Shown here: one piece after another, positions 1 to 8,020 of the stretch
Layout: each line of letters starts with the position of its first letter
Numbering within the stretch: the first letter of the stretch is position 1
NCBI RefSeq assembly: GCF_018614075.1
Contig: NZ_JAGGOZ010000033.1
Span: 38,198 to 73,564, forward strand
Origin: Streptomyces sp. ISL-94
GTDB lineage: Bacteria > Actinomycetota > Actinomycetes > Streptomycetales > Streptomycetaceae
DNA: 35,367 nt
Direction: 5' to 3'
Program-made: the position numbers and the translations under genes
The notes under the pieces: generated by a model
Databases searched by the model: none
Told to the model about the DNA's origin: nothing
Seen by the model: the letters and a program-made list of their open reading frames with translations, nothing else

Positions 1-51
1 GGGGGAGCGTCGCGACCCGGTCAACCTTTCCGGTCACGCACTAGGCACGGC

Positions 52-127
52 CTACGCGGCCAGGCGCGCCTCGGCCGCGGCGTAGGTGACTCCGTGGTCC
101 GCCAGGACCTCGGAGAGCGTGCCGACA
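52..127 (-). pseudogene. Possible Clp_N-domain gene relic (C-terminal tail only)
   Basis: Immediately after the stop of the small HTH gene, the frame ending at 52 reads an acidic, Ala-rich helix (TLSEVLADHGVTYAAAEARL, then two Ala and a stop). It resembles the end of a Clp N-terminal repeat, where a helix of the form 'vLrdlGvt..avra.l' closes the domain. In streptomycetes, small HTH genes of this type are, to my knowledge, often followed by a Clp_N-domain gene, so a deletion that left only the tail would explain what is seen. There is no start codon or ribosome site for this frame. An overlapping frame (ending at 21) is Arg/Pro-rich and looks like non-coding translation. The call rests on a short match. 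Confidence 0.3.
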
Positions 128-337
128 TCAGAGCCTCCCGTGCTTCTTGTGTACGGCCTGCCGGCTGACGCCCAGCTCGGCCGCGATGTCCTGCCAGGAC
201 CACCCCTGCGCGCGGGCGCTGCGTACCTGTACCGCCTCCAGCTGCTCCAGCAGCCTCCGGAGGGCGGCCACGGCACGCAGGCCCACACGCGGGTCTCGGT
301 CACCGGCCCGCTCGGCGAGATCGGTGGCTTCCGTCAT
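128..337 (-). CDS. Small helix-turn-helix DNA-binding protein (69 aa), leaderless
   Basis: A 69-residue protein made almost entirely of one helix-turn-helix unit. A charged N-terminal helical stretch (residues 1-45) is followed by WSWQDIAAELGVSRQAVHKK, a clear HTH with the recognition helix near residues 56-66. It probably acts as a transcription regulator, possibly autoregulatory. I chose the ATG at 337 over the TTG at 346. No Shine-Dalgarno sequence precedes either, but a TTGACA-N18-TACATT promoter ends 7 nt before the ATG, so transcription should start at or next to the A of ATG, giving a leaderless mRNA. Two TGTCAA-N6-TTGAC(A/G) palindromes cover the promoter. Downstream is only a possible Clp_N relic, so the usual partner may have been lost. 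Confidence 0.8.
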   Translation of the reverse strand: MTEATDLAERAGDRDPRVGLRAVAALRRLLEQLEAVQVRSARAQGWSWQDIAAELGVSRQAVHKKHGRL

Positions 338-340
338 GCA

Positions 341-386
341 TGTCAATGTAGGTTGACGCGGGAGGTGGTGTCAACCCTGATTGACA
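341..386. promoter_or_regulatory. Pair of operator-like palindromes TGTCAA-N6-TTGACA
   Basis: Two interrupted palindromes of the same design lie here: 341-358 (TGTCAA tgtagg TTGACG, one mismatch) and 369-386 (TGTCAA ccctga TTGACA, perfect). Their centres are 28 bp apart. The first covers the -10 and the second covers the -35 of the HTH gene promoter. This is the arrangement expected of repressor sites. The adjacent HTH protein is the obvious candidate ligand, but that is inference. Confidence 0.55.
345..374 (-). promoter_or_regulatory. Promoter of the HTH gene (TTGACA-N18-TACATT)
   Basis: Read on the minus strand, a perfect -35 hexamer TTGACA (374-369) is separated by 18 nt from a -10 hexamer TACATT (350-345). 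The ATG of the HTH gene begins 7 nt further on, at 337, which is where transcription would start. The spacing and consensus match are strong for a housekeeping-sigma promoter in Streptomyces. Confidence 0.65.
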
Positions 387-393
387 TCGACTG

Positions 394-1356
394 TCAGACC
401 GTCAGGACGACCTTTCCGAAGAGGTCGCCCGACTGGAGCTTCTCGAAGCCCTCCCGGGCCCGGTCCAGCGGCAGCACCTCGTCGATGACCGGGCGCACCC
501 CGGTCGCCGCGCAGAAGGACAGCAGGTCCTCCAGCTCGTCCTTCGAGCCCATGGTCGAGCCGACCACCTTCAGCTCCAGGAAGAAGATCCGGGTCAGCTC
601 GGCATGCGCCGGACGGTCCCCGCTGGTGGCGCCGGAGATGACCAGGGTGCCGCCGGGGCGAAGGGACTTCACCGAGTGGGACCAGGTGGCCGCGCCGACC
701 GTCTCGATCACCGCGTCCACGCGCTGCGGCAGCCGCGCGCCCGGCTCGTACGCCTCCACCGCGCCCAGCTCCACGGCCCGCTTGCGCTTGGCCTCGTCCC
801 GGCTGGTCGCGAAGACGCGCAGGCCCGCCGCCTTGCCGAGGACGATGGCGGCGGTCGCGACCCCGCCGCCGGCGCCCTGCACCAGGACGGAGTCCCCGGG
901 GCGCACCCCGGCGTTGGTGAACAGCATCCGGTAGGCCGTCAGCCAGGCCGTGGGCAGACAGGCGGCCTCCTCGAAGGAGAGCTCGGCGGGCTTGCGCAGG
1001 ACGTTCCAGGCGGGGACGGACACCTGCTCGGCGAAGGTCCCCTGGTAGCGCTCGGTCAGGATCGAGCGGGGCTCGTCGGGTCCGACTCCGTGGCCGCTCT
1101 GGCCGATGACGGAGTGCAGGACGACCTCGTTGCCGTCCTGGTCGATCCCGGCGGCGTCGCAGCCGAGGATCATCGGGAGTTTCTCCTCGCCGAGACCGAC
1201 CCCGCGCAGCGACCACAGGTCGTGGTGGTTGAGGGAGGCGGCCTTGACGTTCACGGTCACCCAGCCGGGGCGGGCCTCGGGCGCTGGGCGCTCGCCCAGC
1301 TCAAGGCCGGTCAGCGGCTGGTCACGGTCGATTCGGGCGGCATAGGCAGCGAACAT
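394..1356 (-). CDS. Zinc-type alcohol dehydrogenase / quinone oxidoreductase family (MDR), 320 aa
   Basis: Medium-chain dehydrogenase/reductase of 320 aa, the normal length for the quinone-oxidoreductase branch. The N-terminal GroES-like catalytic domain covers roughly residues 1-130 and includes the SLNHHDLWSLRG and LGCDAAGI segments. The Rossmann domain follows with the nucleotide-binding VLVQGAGGGVATAAIVLGK (about 158-176), and ATSRDEAKRKRAVELGA marks cofactor 2'-phosphate/adenosine recognition. The zinc-ligand cysteine cluster of true alcohol dehydrogenases is not evident, so an NADPH-dependent quinone or enone reductase is more likely than a zinc alcohol dehydrogenase. Substrate unknown. 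It starts at ATG 1356 and lies in the same direction as malic enzyme but is separated from it by an intrinsic terminator, so it is probably a separate transcript. Soluble, cytoplasmic. Confidence 0.88.
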   Translation of the reverse strand: MFAAYAARIDRDQPLTGLELGERPAPEARPGWVTVNVKAASLNHHDLWSLRGVGLGEEKLPMILGCDAAGIDQDGNEVVLHSVIGQSGHGVGPDEPRSILTERYQGTFAEQVSVPAWNVLRKPAELSFEEAACLPTAWLTAYRMLFTNAGVRPGDSVLVQGAGGGVATAAIVLGKAAGLRVFATSRDEAKRKRAVELGAVEAYEPGARLPQRVDAVIETVGAATWSHSVKSLRPGGTLVISGATSGDRPAHAELTRIFFLELKVVGSTMGSKDELEDLLSFCAATGVRPVIDEVLPLDRAREGFEKLQSGDLFGKVVLTV

Positions 1357-1453
1357 GCCGCGACGCTACCGCTGGGTAGCCTACGGATTCCAGCCCTTCC
1401 GGCACCTGGATGGTGAGGCGTTCACCGCACGGGCGCCCCGCCGGGAAACGCGG

Positions 1454-1483
1454 AGGCCCGGCCGGAGGGTTCCGGCCGGGCCT
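1454..1483 (-). terminator. Intrinsic terminator of the malic enzyme gene
   Basis: A perfect 13-bp stem (1454-1466 with 1471-1483, arm AGGCCCGGCCGGA) with a 4-nt loop lies 21 nt past the malic enzyme stop codon. There is no long T tract, as is usual in Streptomyces. Confidence 0.8.
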
Positions 1484-1503
1484 CTACCCGTACAGCGCGG
1501 CGG

Positions 1504-2706
1504 TCAGGCCAGGCGGGCCACGCCGTCGGCCTTGGCGGCGGCGGCGACGGCCGCGGCGACGGCCTCGGCGACGCGCTCGTCGAACGGCGACGGGATCACG
1601 TAGTCGGCGGCGAGCTCGTCACCCACGACACCGGCGATGGCGTCGGCGGCGGCGATCTTCATGCCCTCGGTGATCCGGGTGGCGCGCACCTTGAGGGCAC
1701 CCGCGAAGATGCCCGGGAACGCCAGCACGTTGTTGATCTGGTTCGGGAAGTCCGAACGGCCCGTGGCCACGACCGCCGCGTACTTGTGCGCGACGTCCGG
1801 GTGGACCTCCGGGTTCGGGTTGGCCATGGCGAAGACGAACGCGTCCTTCGCCATCGTGGCCACCGCCTCCTCGGCGACGGTGCCGCCGGAGACGCCGATG
1901 AAGACGTCCGCTCCCGCCAGGGCCCGCTCCAGCGAGCCGGTCTGGTTGGTCTTGTTGGTCAGGCCCGCGATCTCCGCCTTGACGTCCGTGAGGTCGTCGC
2001 GGTCGGCGGACACGACGCCCTTGCGGTCGGTGACGCACACGTCGCCGATGCCCGCGTCCACGAGGATCTTGGCGATGGCGATGCCCGCCGCGCCCGCGCC
2101 CGAGATCACGGCGCGCAGGTCGCCGAGGGTGCGACCGGTGAGCTTCGCGGCGTTGCGCAGGGCGGCCAGCGTCACGATGGCGGTGCCGTGCTGGTCGTCG
2201 TGGAAGATCGGGATGTCCAGCGCCTCCTGGAGGCGCCGCTCGATCTCGAAGCAGCGCGGGGCGGAGATGTCCTCCAGGTTCACCCCGCCGAAGGACGGGG
2301 CGAGGCGGATGACCGTCTCGATGATCTCGTCCGTGTCCTTGGTGGCGAGCGCGATCGGGACCGCGTCGACACCGCCGAACTGCTTGAAGAGGATGGCCTT
2401 GCCCTCCATCACGGGGAGGGAGGCCTCGGGACCGATGTCACCGAGCCCGAGCACGGCCGTGCCGTCGGTGACGACGGCGACCACGTTCGACTTCCAGGTG
2501 TACTCGTTCACCAGGTCGGGCTGCTCGGCGATGGCGGTGCACACCTTCGCCACGCCGGGCGTGTACGCCAGGGACAGGTCGTCCTTGTCGTTGACCGGCA
2601 CCGTGGCCTGGATGGCCATCTTGCCGCCCCGGTGCAGTGCGAACACCGCGTCGGGGTTGTTGTCCGTCGCACTGTCACTGCGAGGGTTGACGATCTCCGC
2701 TGCCAC
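1504..2706 (-). CDS. Malic enzyme (NAD(P)-dependent, oxaloacetate-decarboxylating), 400 aa
   Basis: Bacterial short-form malic enzyme, which oxidatively decarboxylates L-malate to pyruvate and CO2 with NAD(P)+ and links the TCA cycle to pyruvate, NADPH and acetyl-CoA supply. The N-terminal malic domain holds LSLAYTPGVAKVC (about 44-56), the lysine-bearing EGKAILFKQFGG and the metal/substrate signature EDISAPRCFEIERR followed by IPIFHDDQHGTA. The NAD-binding domain has VISGAGAAGIAIAKIL, a GxGxxG fold. Length 400 aa is typical. The start is GTG at 2706, with AAGGGGTC upstream as the ribosome site. Cofactor preference cannot be read with certainty; from memory the S. coelicolor orthologue in this syntenic position is NADP-dependent. 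It is transcribed divergently from the amino acid ABC importer and followed by a strong terminator. Confidence 0.93.
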   Translation of the reverse strand: MAAEIVNPRSDSATDNNPDAVFALHRGGKMAIQATVPVNDKDDLSLAYTPGVAKVCTAIAEQPDLVNEYTWKSNVVAVVTDGTAVLGLGDIGPEASLPVMEGKAILFKQFGGVDAVPIALATKDTDEIIETVIRLAPSFGGVNLEDISAPRCFEIERRLQEALDIPIFHDDQHGTAIVTLAALRNAAKLTGRTLGDLRAVISGAGAAGIAIAKILVDAGIGDVCVTDRKGVVSADRDDLTDVKAEIAGLTNKTNQTGSLERALAGADVFIGVSGGTVAEEAVATMAKDAFVFAMANPNPEVHPDVAHKYAAVVATGRSDFPNQINNVLAFPGIFAGALKVRATRITEGMKIAAADAIAGVVGDELAADYVIPSPFDERVAEAVAAAVAAAAKADGVARLA

Positions 2707-3230
2707 TTCGTGTGACCCCTTAGGTCCTTTTGTTCATTGAGGGTGGCCACTCCTGGTTAAGGGGTGGGCGGGCACCGCGTCCGTACTCCGCATCGACGGT
2801 TGGCCCGTCTCCGCGAAGGGGAGGTTCGTACGCGCGGGCGCGCCGCACGCGCGCCCTGAGCCCCGGATGAGGGGTGTAAGGATCTGTTCTACCCGAAGAA
2901 CACTCACCCAGACGAGTCGATTCCTGCTCGACCATAGGCCGCTTGTCCCGGTTTTGGCTGAAAGTCCAAACCTCTGTGTCCAATGGGCGAGACATCCCGC
3001 AAAAACTGAGCAGGAAAGGCCTGATCGCGGCGGTTCCTGCGGTCTTGAGGGCTCTTGCCCGCAGTCCTGTGGGGTGATCCAGGGTGTCCGTTATCTGATT
3101 TTGACCTGACGGGCAGCCTGAATGCGCCAGTCCGAATGGCAAGATGCCGTAATCACACAAGGTCGCGACACTCGAAGGTGCGTGTCCGACCGTTTTTCGA
3201 TGCTTTTCCACCAGCCGGAGGAACCAGCTC
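2707..3230. promoter_or_regulatory. Long divergent intergenic region with a TGTTCT-N6-AGAACA palindrome
   Basis: This is a 524-bp spacer between the divergent malic enzyme and ABC importer genes. No frame in it looks coding, and it is visibly more AT-rich than its surroundings, as expected for promoters. A perfect interrupted palindrome, TGTTCT acccga AGAACA, sits at 2885-2902. On the minus strand it overlaps a -10-like TAGAAC. On the plus strand TTGACC at 3101 is a possible -35, but I see no convincing -10 at the right spacing. The ribosome site for the importer is at about 3216-3223. No riboswitch was recognised. Confidence 0.4.
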
Positions 3231-4175
3231 ATGACCGCAAGCATCACCCGTCGTTCGACCGCCGCCCGGTCCCGGATCGCCGCGGTCGGCGCGATCGCGG
3301 TCGCCGGCGCCCTGATCCTGACCGGCTGTGGCGACCAGACCGACGGCGGTTCGGCGACCAAGGAGAAGACCAGCGACGCCCCGCTGTTCTCCAAGCTGCC
3401 GAAGAAGATCCAGGACGCCGGTGTCATCAAGGTCGGCACGGACGCCGCCTACGCCCCGATGGAGTTCACCGAGGGCTCCAAGATCGTCGGTGTCGACCCC
3501 GACATCGCCGAGGCGCTCGGCCAGCAGCTCGGTGTGAAGTTCCAGTTCACCTCCGGCACCTTCGACGGCCTGATCACCTCGCTGGAGACCGGCCGCCAGG
3601 ACCTCGCCATGTCGTCGATCACCGACAACAAGAAGCGCCAGGAGGGCCTGGACGACAAGGGTGCCAAGATCGGCAAGGGCGTCGACTTCGTCGACTACTT
3701 CTCCTCCGGCGTCTCGCTCCTGGTCAAGAAGGGCAACCCGGAGAACATCAAGTCCCTCGACGACCTGTGCGGCAAGACGGTCGCCGTCCAGCGCGGCACC
3801 ACGTACGAGGACACCTTCAAGGCCCAGGCCGAGAAGTGCGGTGACAAGAAGCTCACCATCGAGGCCTTCGACACCGACGCCGAGGCCCAGACCCGCGTCA
3901 AGGCCGGCGGCGCCGTGGCCGACCTGAACGACTTCCCGGTCACCGCGTACACCGCGAAGACCTCCGGCGGCGGCAACGACTTCGAGGTCGGCGGCCAGCA
4001 GGCCGACGTCGGCTTCTTCGGCATGGCGGTCTCCAAGGAGAACACCCAGCTGCGCGACGCCCTCAAGGAAGCACTCGACGCCATCATCAAGGACGGTTCC
4101 TACGCCAAGGTCCTGGAGAAGTGGAACGTGAAGGACAGCGCCGTGCCGTCCGCCACGGTCAACGCCGGCAAGTGA
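3231..4175 (+). CDS. ABC transporter solute-binding lipoprotein, polar amino acid (glutamate/glutamine) type
   Basis: Family 3 periplasmic-type binding protein (SBP_bac_3), 314 aa, lipid-anchored outside the cell membrane, which captures a polar amino acid for import. The N-terminus has Arg-rich residues 5-15, a hydrophobic stretch and the lipobox LILTGC with the lipidated Cys at about residue 33. The mature domain shows the family opening GVIKVGTDAAYAPMEF, then VGVDPDIAEALGQQLGVK, FDGLITSLETGRQDLAMSSI and the hinge region KSLDDLCGKTVAVQRGTT. Ligand is inferred from the family and is not certain. The ATG at 3231 is preceded by CCGGAGGA at good spacing. It is the first gene of a three-gene operon with the permease (29 nt downstream) and ATPase. 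Confidence 0.92.
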   Translation: MTASITRRSTAARSRIAAVGAIAVAGALILTGCGDQTDGGSATKEKTSDAPLFSKLPKKIQDAGVIKVGTDAAYAPMEFTEGSKIVGVDPDIAEALGQQLGVKFQFTSGTFDGLITSLETGRQDLAMSSITDNKKRQEGLDDKGAKIGKGVDFVDYFSSGVSLLVKKGNPENIKSLDDLCGKTVAVQRGTTYEDTFKAQAEKCGDKKLTIEAFDTDAEAQTRVKAGGAVADLNDFPVTAYTAKTSGGGNDFEVGGQQADVGFFGMAVSKENTQLRDALKEALDAIIKDGSYAKVLEKWNVKDSAVPSATVNAGK

Positions 4176-4204
4176 TCCGAGAGCTCCACTGAAGGGCAGT
4201 CGTT

Positions 4205-5151
4205 GTGACTGACAAGATCGACAAGGGTCCGGCCGCAACTCCTCCGGCCGGACCCGGCGCCTCGGGAACTCCCTACGAGGCCATCAAGGCCATCCCCGTA
4301 CGGCACTACGGCCGCTGGATCAGCGCTGTGGTCGTCGCCATACTCCTCGCGTGGCTCGTCTACGCCTTCTCCGAGGGCAAGATCATCTGGGGGACGGTCG
4401 GCGACAAGCTGTTCGACCCCTCGGTCATCACCGGCCTCGGCAACACGGTGCTCATCAGCATCACCGCCATGGCGCTGGGCCTCGTGCTCGGCATCCTCTT
4501 CGCCGTGATGCGGCTCTCGAAGAACCCGGTCACCAGCTTCGTGGCCTGGCTGTACATCTGGTTCTTCCGCGGCACCCCGGTCTACGTGCAGCTGCTGGTC
4601 TGGTTCAGCCTCCCGCTGATCTTCCAGTACATCAACCTCGGTCCGATCTACAAGAACGAGACCGTCGACGTCATGACGCCGTTCATGGTCGCCCTCCTGG
4701 GCCTCGGCCTGAACGAGGGCGCCTACATGGCGGAGATCGTCCGGGCCGGCATCCAGTCCGTCGACGAGGGGCAGAGCGAGGCCTCGCACGCGCTCGGCAT
4801 GACGCAGACGCAGACCATGCGCCGGGTCGTGCTCCCGCAGGCGATGCGCGTGATCATCCCGCCGACCGGCAACGAGTTCATCAACATGCTGAAGACCTCG
4901 TCCCTGGTCTCGGCCGTGCAGTACACCGAACTCCTGCGGGCCAGCTCCAACATCGGCACCACGGCCGGCGCGGTCATCGAGATGTACTTCGTCGCGTCCA
5001 TCTGGTACCTGGCCCTGACCAGCGTCTTCAGCGTCGGCCAGTACTACCTGGAGCGCCGCTACGCCCGCGGTTCGCTGCGCAGCCTGCCGCCCACGCCGTT
5101 CCAGCGGCTGAAGGCCAACCTGAACATGTTCCGCCGTACGGAGGTGGCGAA

Positions 5152-5155
<4 letters not shown>
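4205..5155 (+). CDS. ABC transporter permease, polar amino acid type (316 aa)
   Basis: Integral membrane permease of the His/Glu/Gln/Arg/opine family. A Pro/Ala-rich cytoplasmic leader (residues 1-35) is followed by membrane segments at roughly 38-58, 82-103, 115-142, 160-180 and near the C-terminus (about 258-285). The conserved ATPase-docking EAA loop is present as [20 protein letters not shown], followed by [18 protein letters not shown]. The start is GTG at 4205, 29 nt after the binding-protein stop. The 3' end overlaps the ATPase gene by GTGA, indicating translational coupling. No second permease gene is present, so the channel is probably a homodimer. That is consistent with single-permease systems of this family but is an inference here. 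Confidence 0.92.
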
Positions 5156-5919
<764 letters not shown>

Positions 5920-5934
5920 CGCCGGGGAGGGCGC

Positions 5935-5967
5935 AAGGGCGGTACGGGTCTCTCCCGTACCGCCCTT
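5935..5967 (+). terminator. Intrinsic terminator of the amino acid ABC operon
   Basis: A perfect 14-bp stem (5935-5948 with 5954-5967, arm AAGGGCGGTACGGG) with a 5-nt loop, followed by CTTCG. It may also act on the convergent methyltransferase transcript because the stem is symmetric. Confidence 0.85.
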
Positions 5968-5983
5968 CTTCGTCTGCCGGCGT

Positions 5984-6029
5984 AAGTCCCTGCTCGCCGT
6001 GCAAGTCCCTGCTCGCCGTGCAAGTCCCT
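5984..6029. repeat. 19-bp tandem repeat (2.4 copies)
   Basis: The unit aagtccctgctcgccgtgc occurs at 5984-6002 and 6003-6021, then starts again (aagtccct, 6022-6029) up to the 3' end of the methyltransferase gene. It lies between two convergent genes just beyond the ABC terminator, and its number is probably variable between strains. Confidence 0.85.
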
Positions 6030-6810
6030 ACTTGAGGCCTAGGACCAGCGCGTCCGAGGGCGAGCGCCAGACCGTACGGGCCTCCGCGAAGCCCGCGTCG
6101 AGGAGGGTGCGGGCGTGCCAGGCCTCGGAGGGGGTGTCGCCGTGGGCATGCTCCCCGTAGATCTCGAAGCGCTGCTTCACCGGCTCGGCCAGCACCGGGT
6201 CCGCGGCGGCCAGGGCCCACCACTCGCGCCAGTCCGGCACCCCGGCGGCCTTGGCCCGGTCCATCCCGGCGTGCCGGTGCGCGTGCTCGGCGGCGTCGAT
6301 GCGCGGGGTGGCCGGATCGGGCATGTGATCGGCGTTCATGAACACCCCGCCCGGGCGGACCAGCGGCGCGAGCTGCCCGTACAGGACGGCGAGGTCCTTG
6401 CTGGGCAGCCAGTGCAGGGCCGTGGCCGTCAGCACCGCGTCGTACGTGTCGTGGGGGAGGGCCGCGCGCCAGTCGGGGTCCTTGAGGTCGGCGGTCACGA
6501 AGGAGACCCGCTCGTCACCCGCGAAGCGGCCCCGGGCGATGGCCGGCAGCGCCGGGTCGAGATCGACGCCCGTGCTGGTGGCTTCCGGGAACCGTTTGAG
6601 GACGCGGTCCGTGATACTTCCCGTACCGCACGCGAGATCCAGTACCCGGGGAGCGGGGCCCACCAGCGCCCCGGTCATGTCCAGCATCACGCGGAACCGC
6701 TCCTCGCGGTCGGGCATGTACCACTCCTGCCGGCGGTCCCAGCTGTCCTGCCAGGCCTGCCAGTAGGCACTGGTTTGTGTCGGTCCCGTCATTCCTGTCG
6801 TACGAGCCAT
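6028..6810 (-). CDS. Class I SAM-dependent methyltransferase (about 260 aa)
   Basis: Rossmann-fold methyltransferase, cytoplasmic, substrate unknown. After a Trp/Arg-rich N-terminal helix come motif I RVLDLACGTGSITDRVLKRF, the acidic SAM-ribose residue in TGVDLDPALPAIA, VSFVTADLKDP (adenine contact), and YDAVLTATALHWLPSKDLAV with the post-motif PGGVFMNADHM. This is the trans-aconitate/UbiE-like general layout. I prefer ATG 6810 because GGAGGGG lies 8 nt upstream. The ATG at 6846 would add 12 residues but has no ribosome site. It is divergent from the CGNR gene with an 83-bp shared promoter region and convergent with the ABC operon. No pathway neighbour suggests the substrate. Confidence 0.88.
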   Translation of the reverse strand: MARTTGMTGPTQTSAYWQAWQDSWDRRQEWYMPDREERFRVMLDMTGALVGPAPRVLDLACGTGSITDRVLKRFPEATSTGVDLDPALPAIARGRFAGDERVSFVTADLKDPDWRAALPHDTYDAVLTATALHWLPSKDLAVLYGQLAPLVRPGGVFMNADHMPDPATPRIDAAEHAHRHAGMDRAKAAGVPDWREWWALAAADPVLAEPVKQRFEIYGEHAHGDTPSEAWHARTLLDAGFAEARTVWRSPSDALVLGLK

Positions 6811-6893
6811 CCCCGACCCCTCCATACGTAATACCCTCGTAGACATCTCAGCCGTTACCCGGAGACGATGATCCGCAGCCGTAAGGACTACAA

Positions 6894-7523
6894 GTGGAAC
6901 TGGCCCATTACTCGGACTTCGCCGTGCGCCTGGTCAACACCGAGGAGCCGGCCCGCAACAAGGACTCGCTCACCTCGGTGGACGCCGTCCGCGCCCTGTT
7001 CGGCGCCAGCGTGCAGATGGCACGCCGCGTCACCGACACCGACGTCACCCGCTTCCGCAACGTGCGAGGGCGGCTGCGCACCGTCTTCGAGGCAGCCGAC
7101 AGCGGCGACCACGTCCTCGCCGTCGACCTGCTGAACTCGCTGCTCATGGAGTTCCCCGTCAGCCCCCAGGTCTCCGGGCACGAGACCATCGGCGACGACG
7201 GCCGCCCCGACTGGCACATCCACCTGGCCGAGCACCCCTCGAACGCCTCCGCGGGCTACGCCGCGATGGCCTCGATGGGCCTGGCCTTCGCCCTCACCGA
7301 GCACGGCCCCGACCGCCTCGGCGTGTGCCAGGCCGCGCCCTGCCGCAACGCCTACCTCGACACCTCCACCAACCGCTCCCGGCGCTACTGCTCCGACCGC
7401 TGCGCCACCCGGGCCAACGTGGCGGCCTACCGCGCCCGCAAGCGGCTGGAGGCCGAGGCGTCCGCCCACAGCGGGCGCAGCGCCGAGACCGCCCAGGAGA
7501 GCCGGGCCCTCAGCGAGCGCTGA
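6894..7523 (+). CDS. ABATE-domain / CGNR zinc-finger transcription regulator (209 aa)
   Basis: The N-terminal part (about 5-140) matches the ABATE-type domain layout, with DFAVRLVNTEEPARNKDSL near the start and LRTVFEAADSGDHVLAVDLL in the middle. The C-terminal CGNR zinc finger is complete: GVCQAAPCRNAYLDTSTNRS then RRYCSDRCATRANVAAYRAR, giving CxxxxC...CxxxC and the adjacent basic DNA-contact helix. Family members are putative DNA-binding stress regulators and the target here is unknown. The start is GTG at 6894 with AAGGA upstream. The 3' end overlaps the 3' end of convergent sodX by 97 bp, an unusually long antisense overlap. Confidence 0.88.
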   Translation: MELAHYSDFAVRLVNTEEPARNKDSLTSVDAVRALFGASVQMARRVTDTDVTRFRNVRGRLRTVFEAADSGDHVLAVDLLNSLLMEFPVSPQVSGHETIGDDGRPDWHIHLAEHPSNASAGYAAMASMGLAFALTEHGPDRLGVCQAAPCRNAYLDTSTNRSRRYCSDRCATRANVAAYRARKRLEAEASAHSGRSAETAQESRALSER

Positions 7524-7849
7524 TGCTCCTCGCGCGGCCGGAAGCGCAGGACGGCGGTCGCCAGCACCAGCTCGTCGGGCACCGGCCCGTAGACGGTGCT
7601 GTCGCCGGTCTCGTTGTACGGGTTGTCGCCGAGCACCCACCAACAGCCGCCTGGCCGCCGTTCCACCGCCCGCTTGATCACCAGCAGGTCCTGTTGGAAG
7701 GGGTGGCGCAGCACCACCACGTCACCCGGCCGGATGCCGGCCCCGTACCGGACCAGCACCTGGTCCCCGTGGTTGAGGGTGGGCGTCATCGACGGCCCCG
7801 TCACCTCCACCACCCCGAACTGCTTCCGCGGGCGCCTGTTCTCCACCAT
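7427..7849 (-). CDS. sodX: Nickel-type superoxide dismutase maturation protease (S26 family)
   Basis: A signal-peptidase-like protease of 140 aa that removes the N-terminal propeptide of Ni-SOD so that the new N-terminal His can bind nickel. It carries the S26 box VTGPSMTPTLNHGDQVLV with catalytic Ser20, the lysine general base in LLVIKR (Lys59), and WVLGDNPYNETGDS (about 71-84) of the third conserved box. There is no membrane segment, which fits a cytoplasmic maturase. I chose ATG 7849 because GAGGAGG lies 6 nt upstream; a much longer open frame has no family support. It is divergent from sodN, the classic sodX-sodN arrangement. Its last 97 bp overlap the CGNR gene on the other strand. The C-terminal 30 residues are Ala/Arg-rich and lie in the overlap. 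Confidence 0.92.
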   Translation of the reverse strand: MVENRRPRKQFGVVEVTGPSMTPTLNHGDQVLVRYGAGIRPGDVVVLRHPFQQDLLVIKRAVERRPGGCWWVLGDNPYNETGDSTVYGPVPDELVLATAVLRFRPREEHQRSLRARLSWAVSALRPLWADASASSRLRAR

Positions 7850-8020
7850 GCGCGTCCTCCTCGTCACCCCCGCATGCTGCCGTACGGGTCCGTACATTCG
7901 CTCACCGGTCCGCGCGCGACCCTGGACTTTTGTCCTAAGCCCACGGGGGCGCCCGCGAAATCCGGTTTCCGAGCGAGTAATCTCCCCCTTGAGAAGACGA
8001 TCACGAGGAGGACACACTCC
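7850..8020. promoter_or_regulatory. Divergent sodX/sodN control region
   Basis: This is a 171-bp region shared by the two genes. It contains a perfect palindrome GTACGG-GT-CCGTAC at 7882-7895, 33 bp upstream of the sodX start. A -10-like TAATCT at 7978-7983 precedes sodN, but without a convincing -35. The sodN ribosome site GAGGAGGA is at about 8005-8012. In S. coelicolor sodN mRNA is known to be destabilised under low nickel by a small RNA from the 3' UTR of sodF (s-SodF). Whether this 5' region pairs with such an RNA cannot be told here because sodF is not in the window. Confidence 0.4.

Noticed and set aside
371..1216. Second minus-strand frame overlapping the MDR dehydrogenase
   Set aside because: Arg/Gly-rich frame-shifted shadow. 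The frame 394-1356 has the full dehydrogenase fold motifs.
2720..3439. Minus-strand 239-codon frame in the malic enzyme/ABC intergenic region
   Set aside because: It covers the binding-protein start and the whole promoter region and has mixed composition without a ribosome site or motif.
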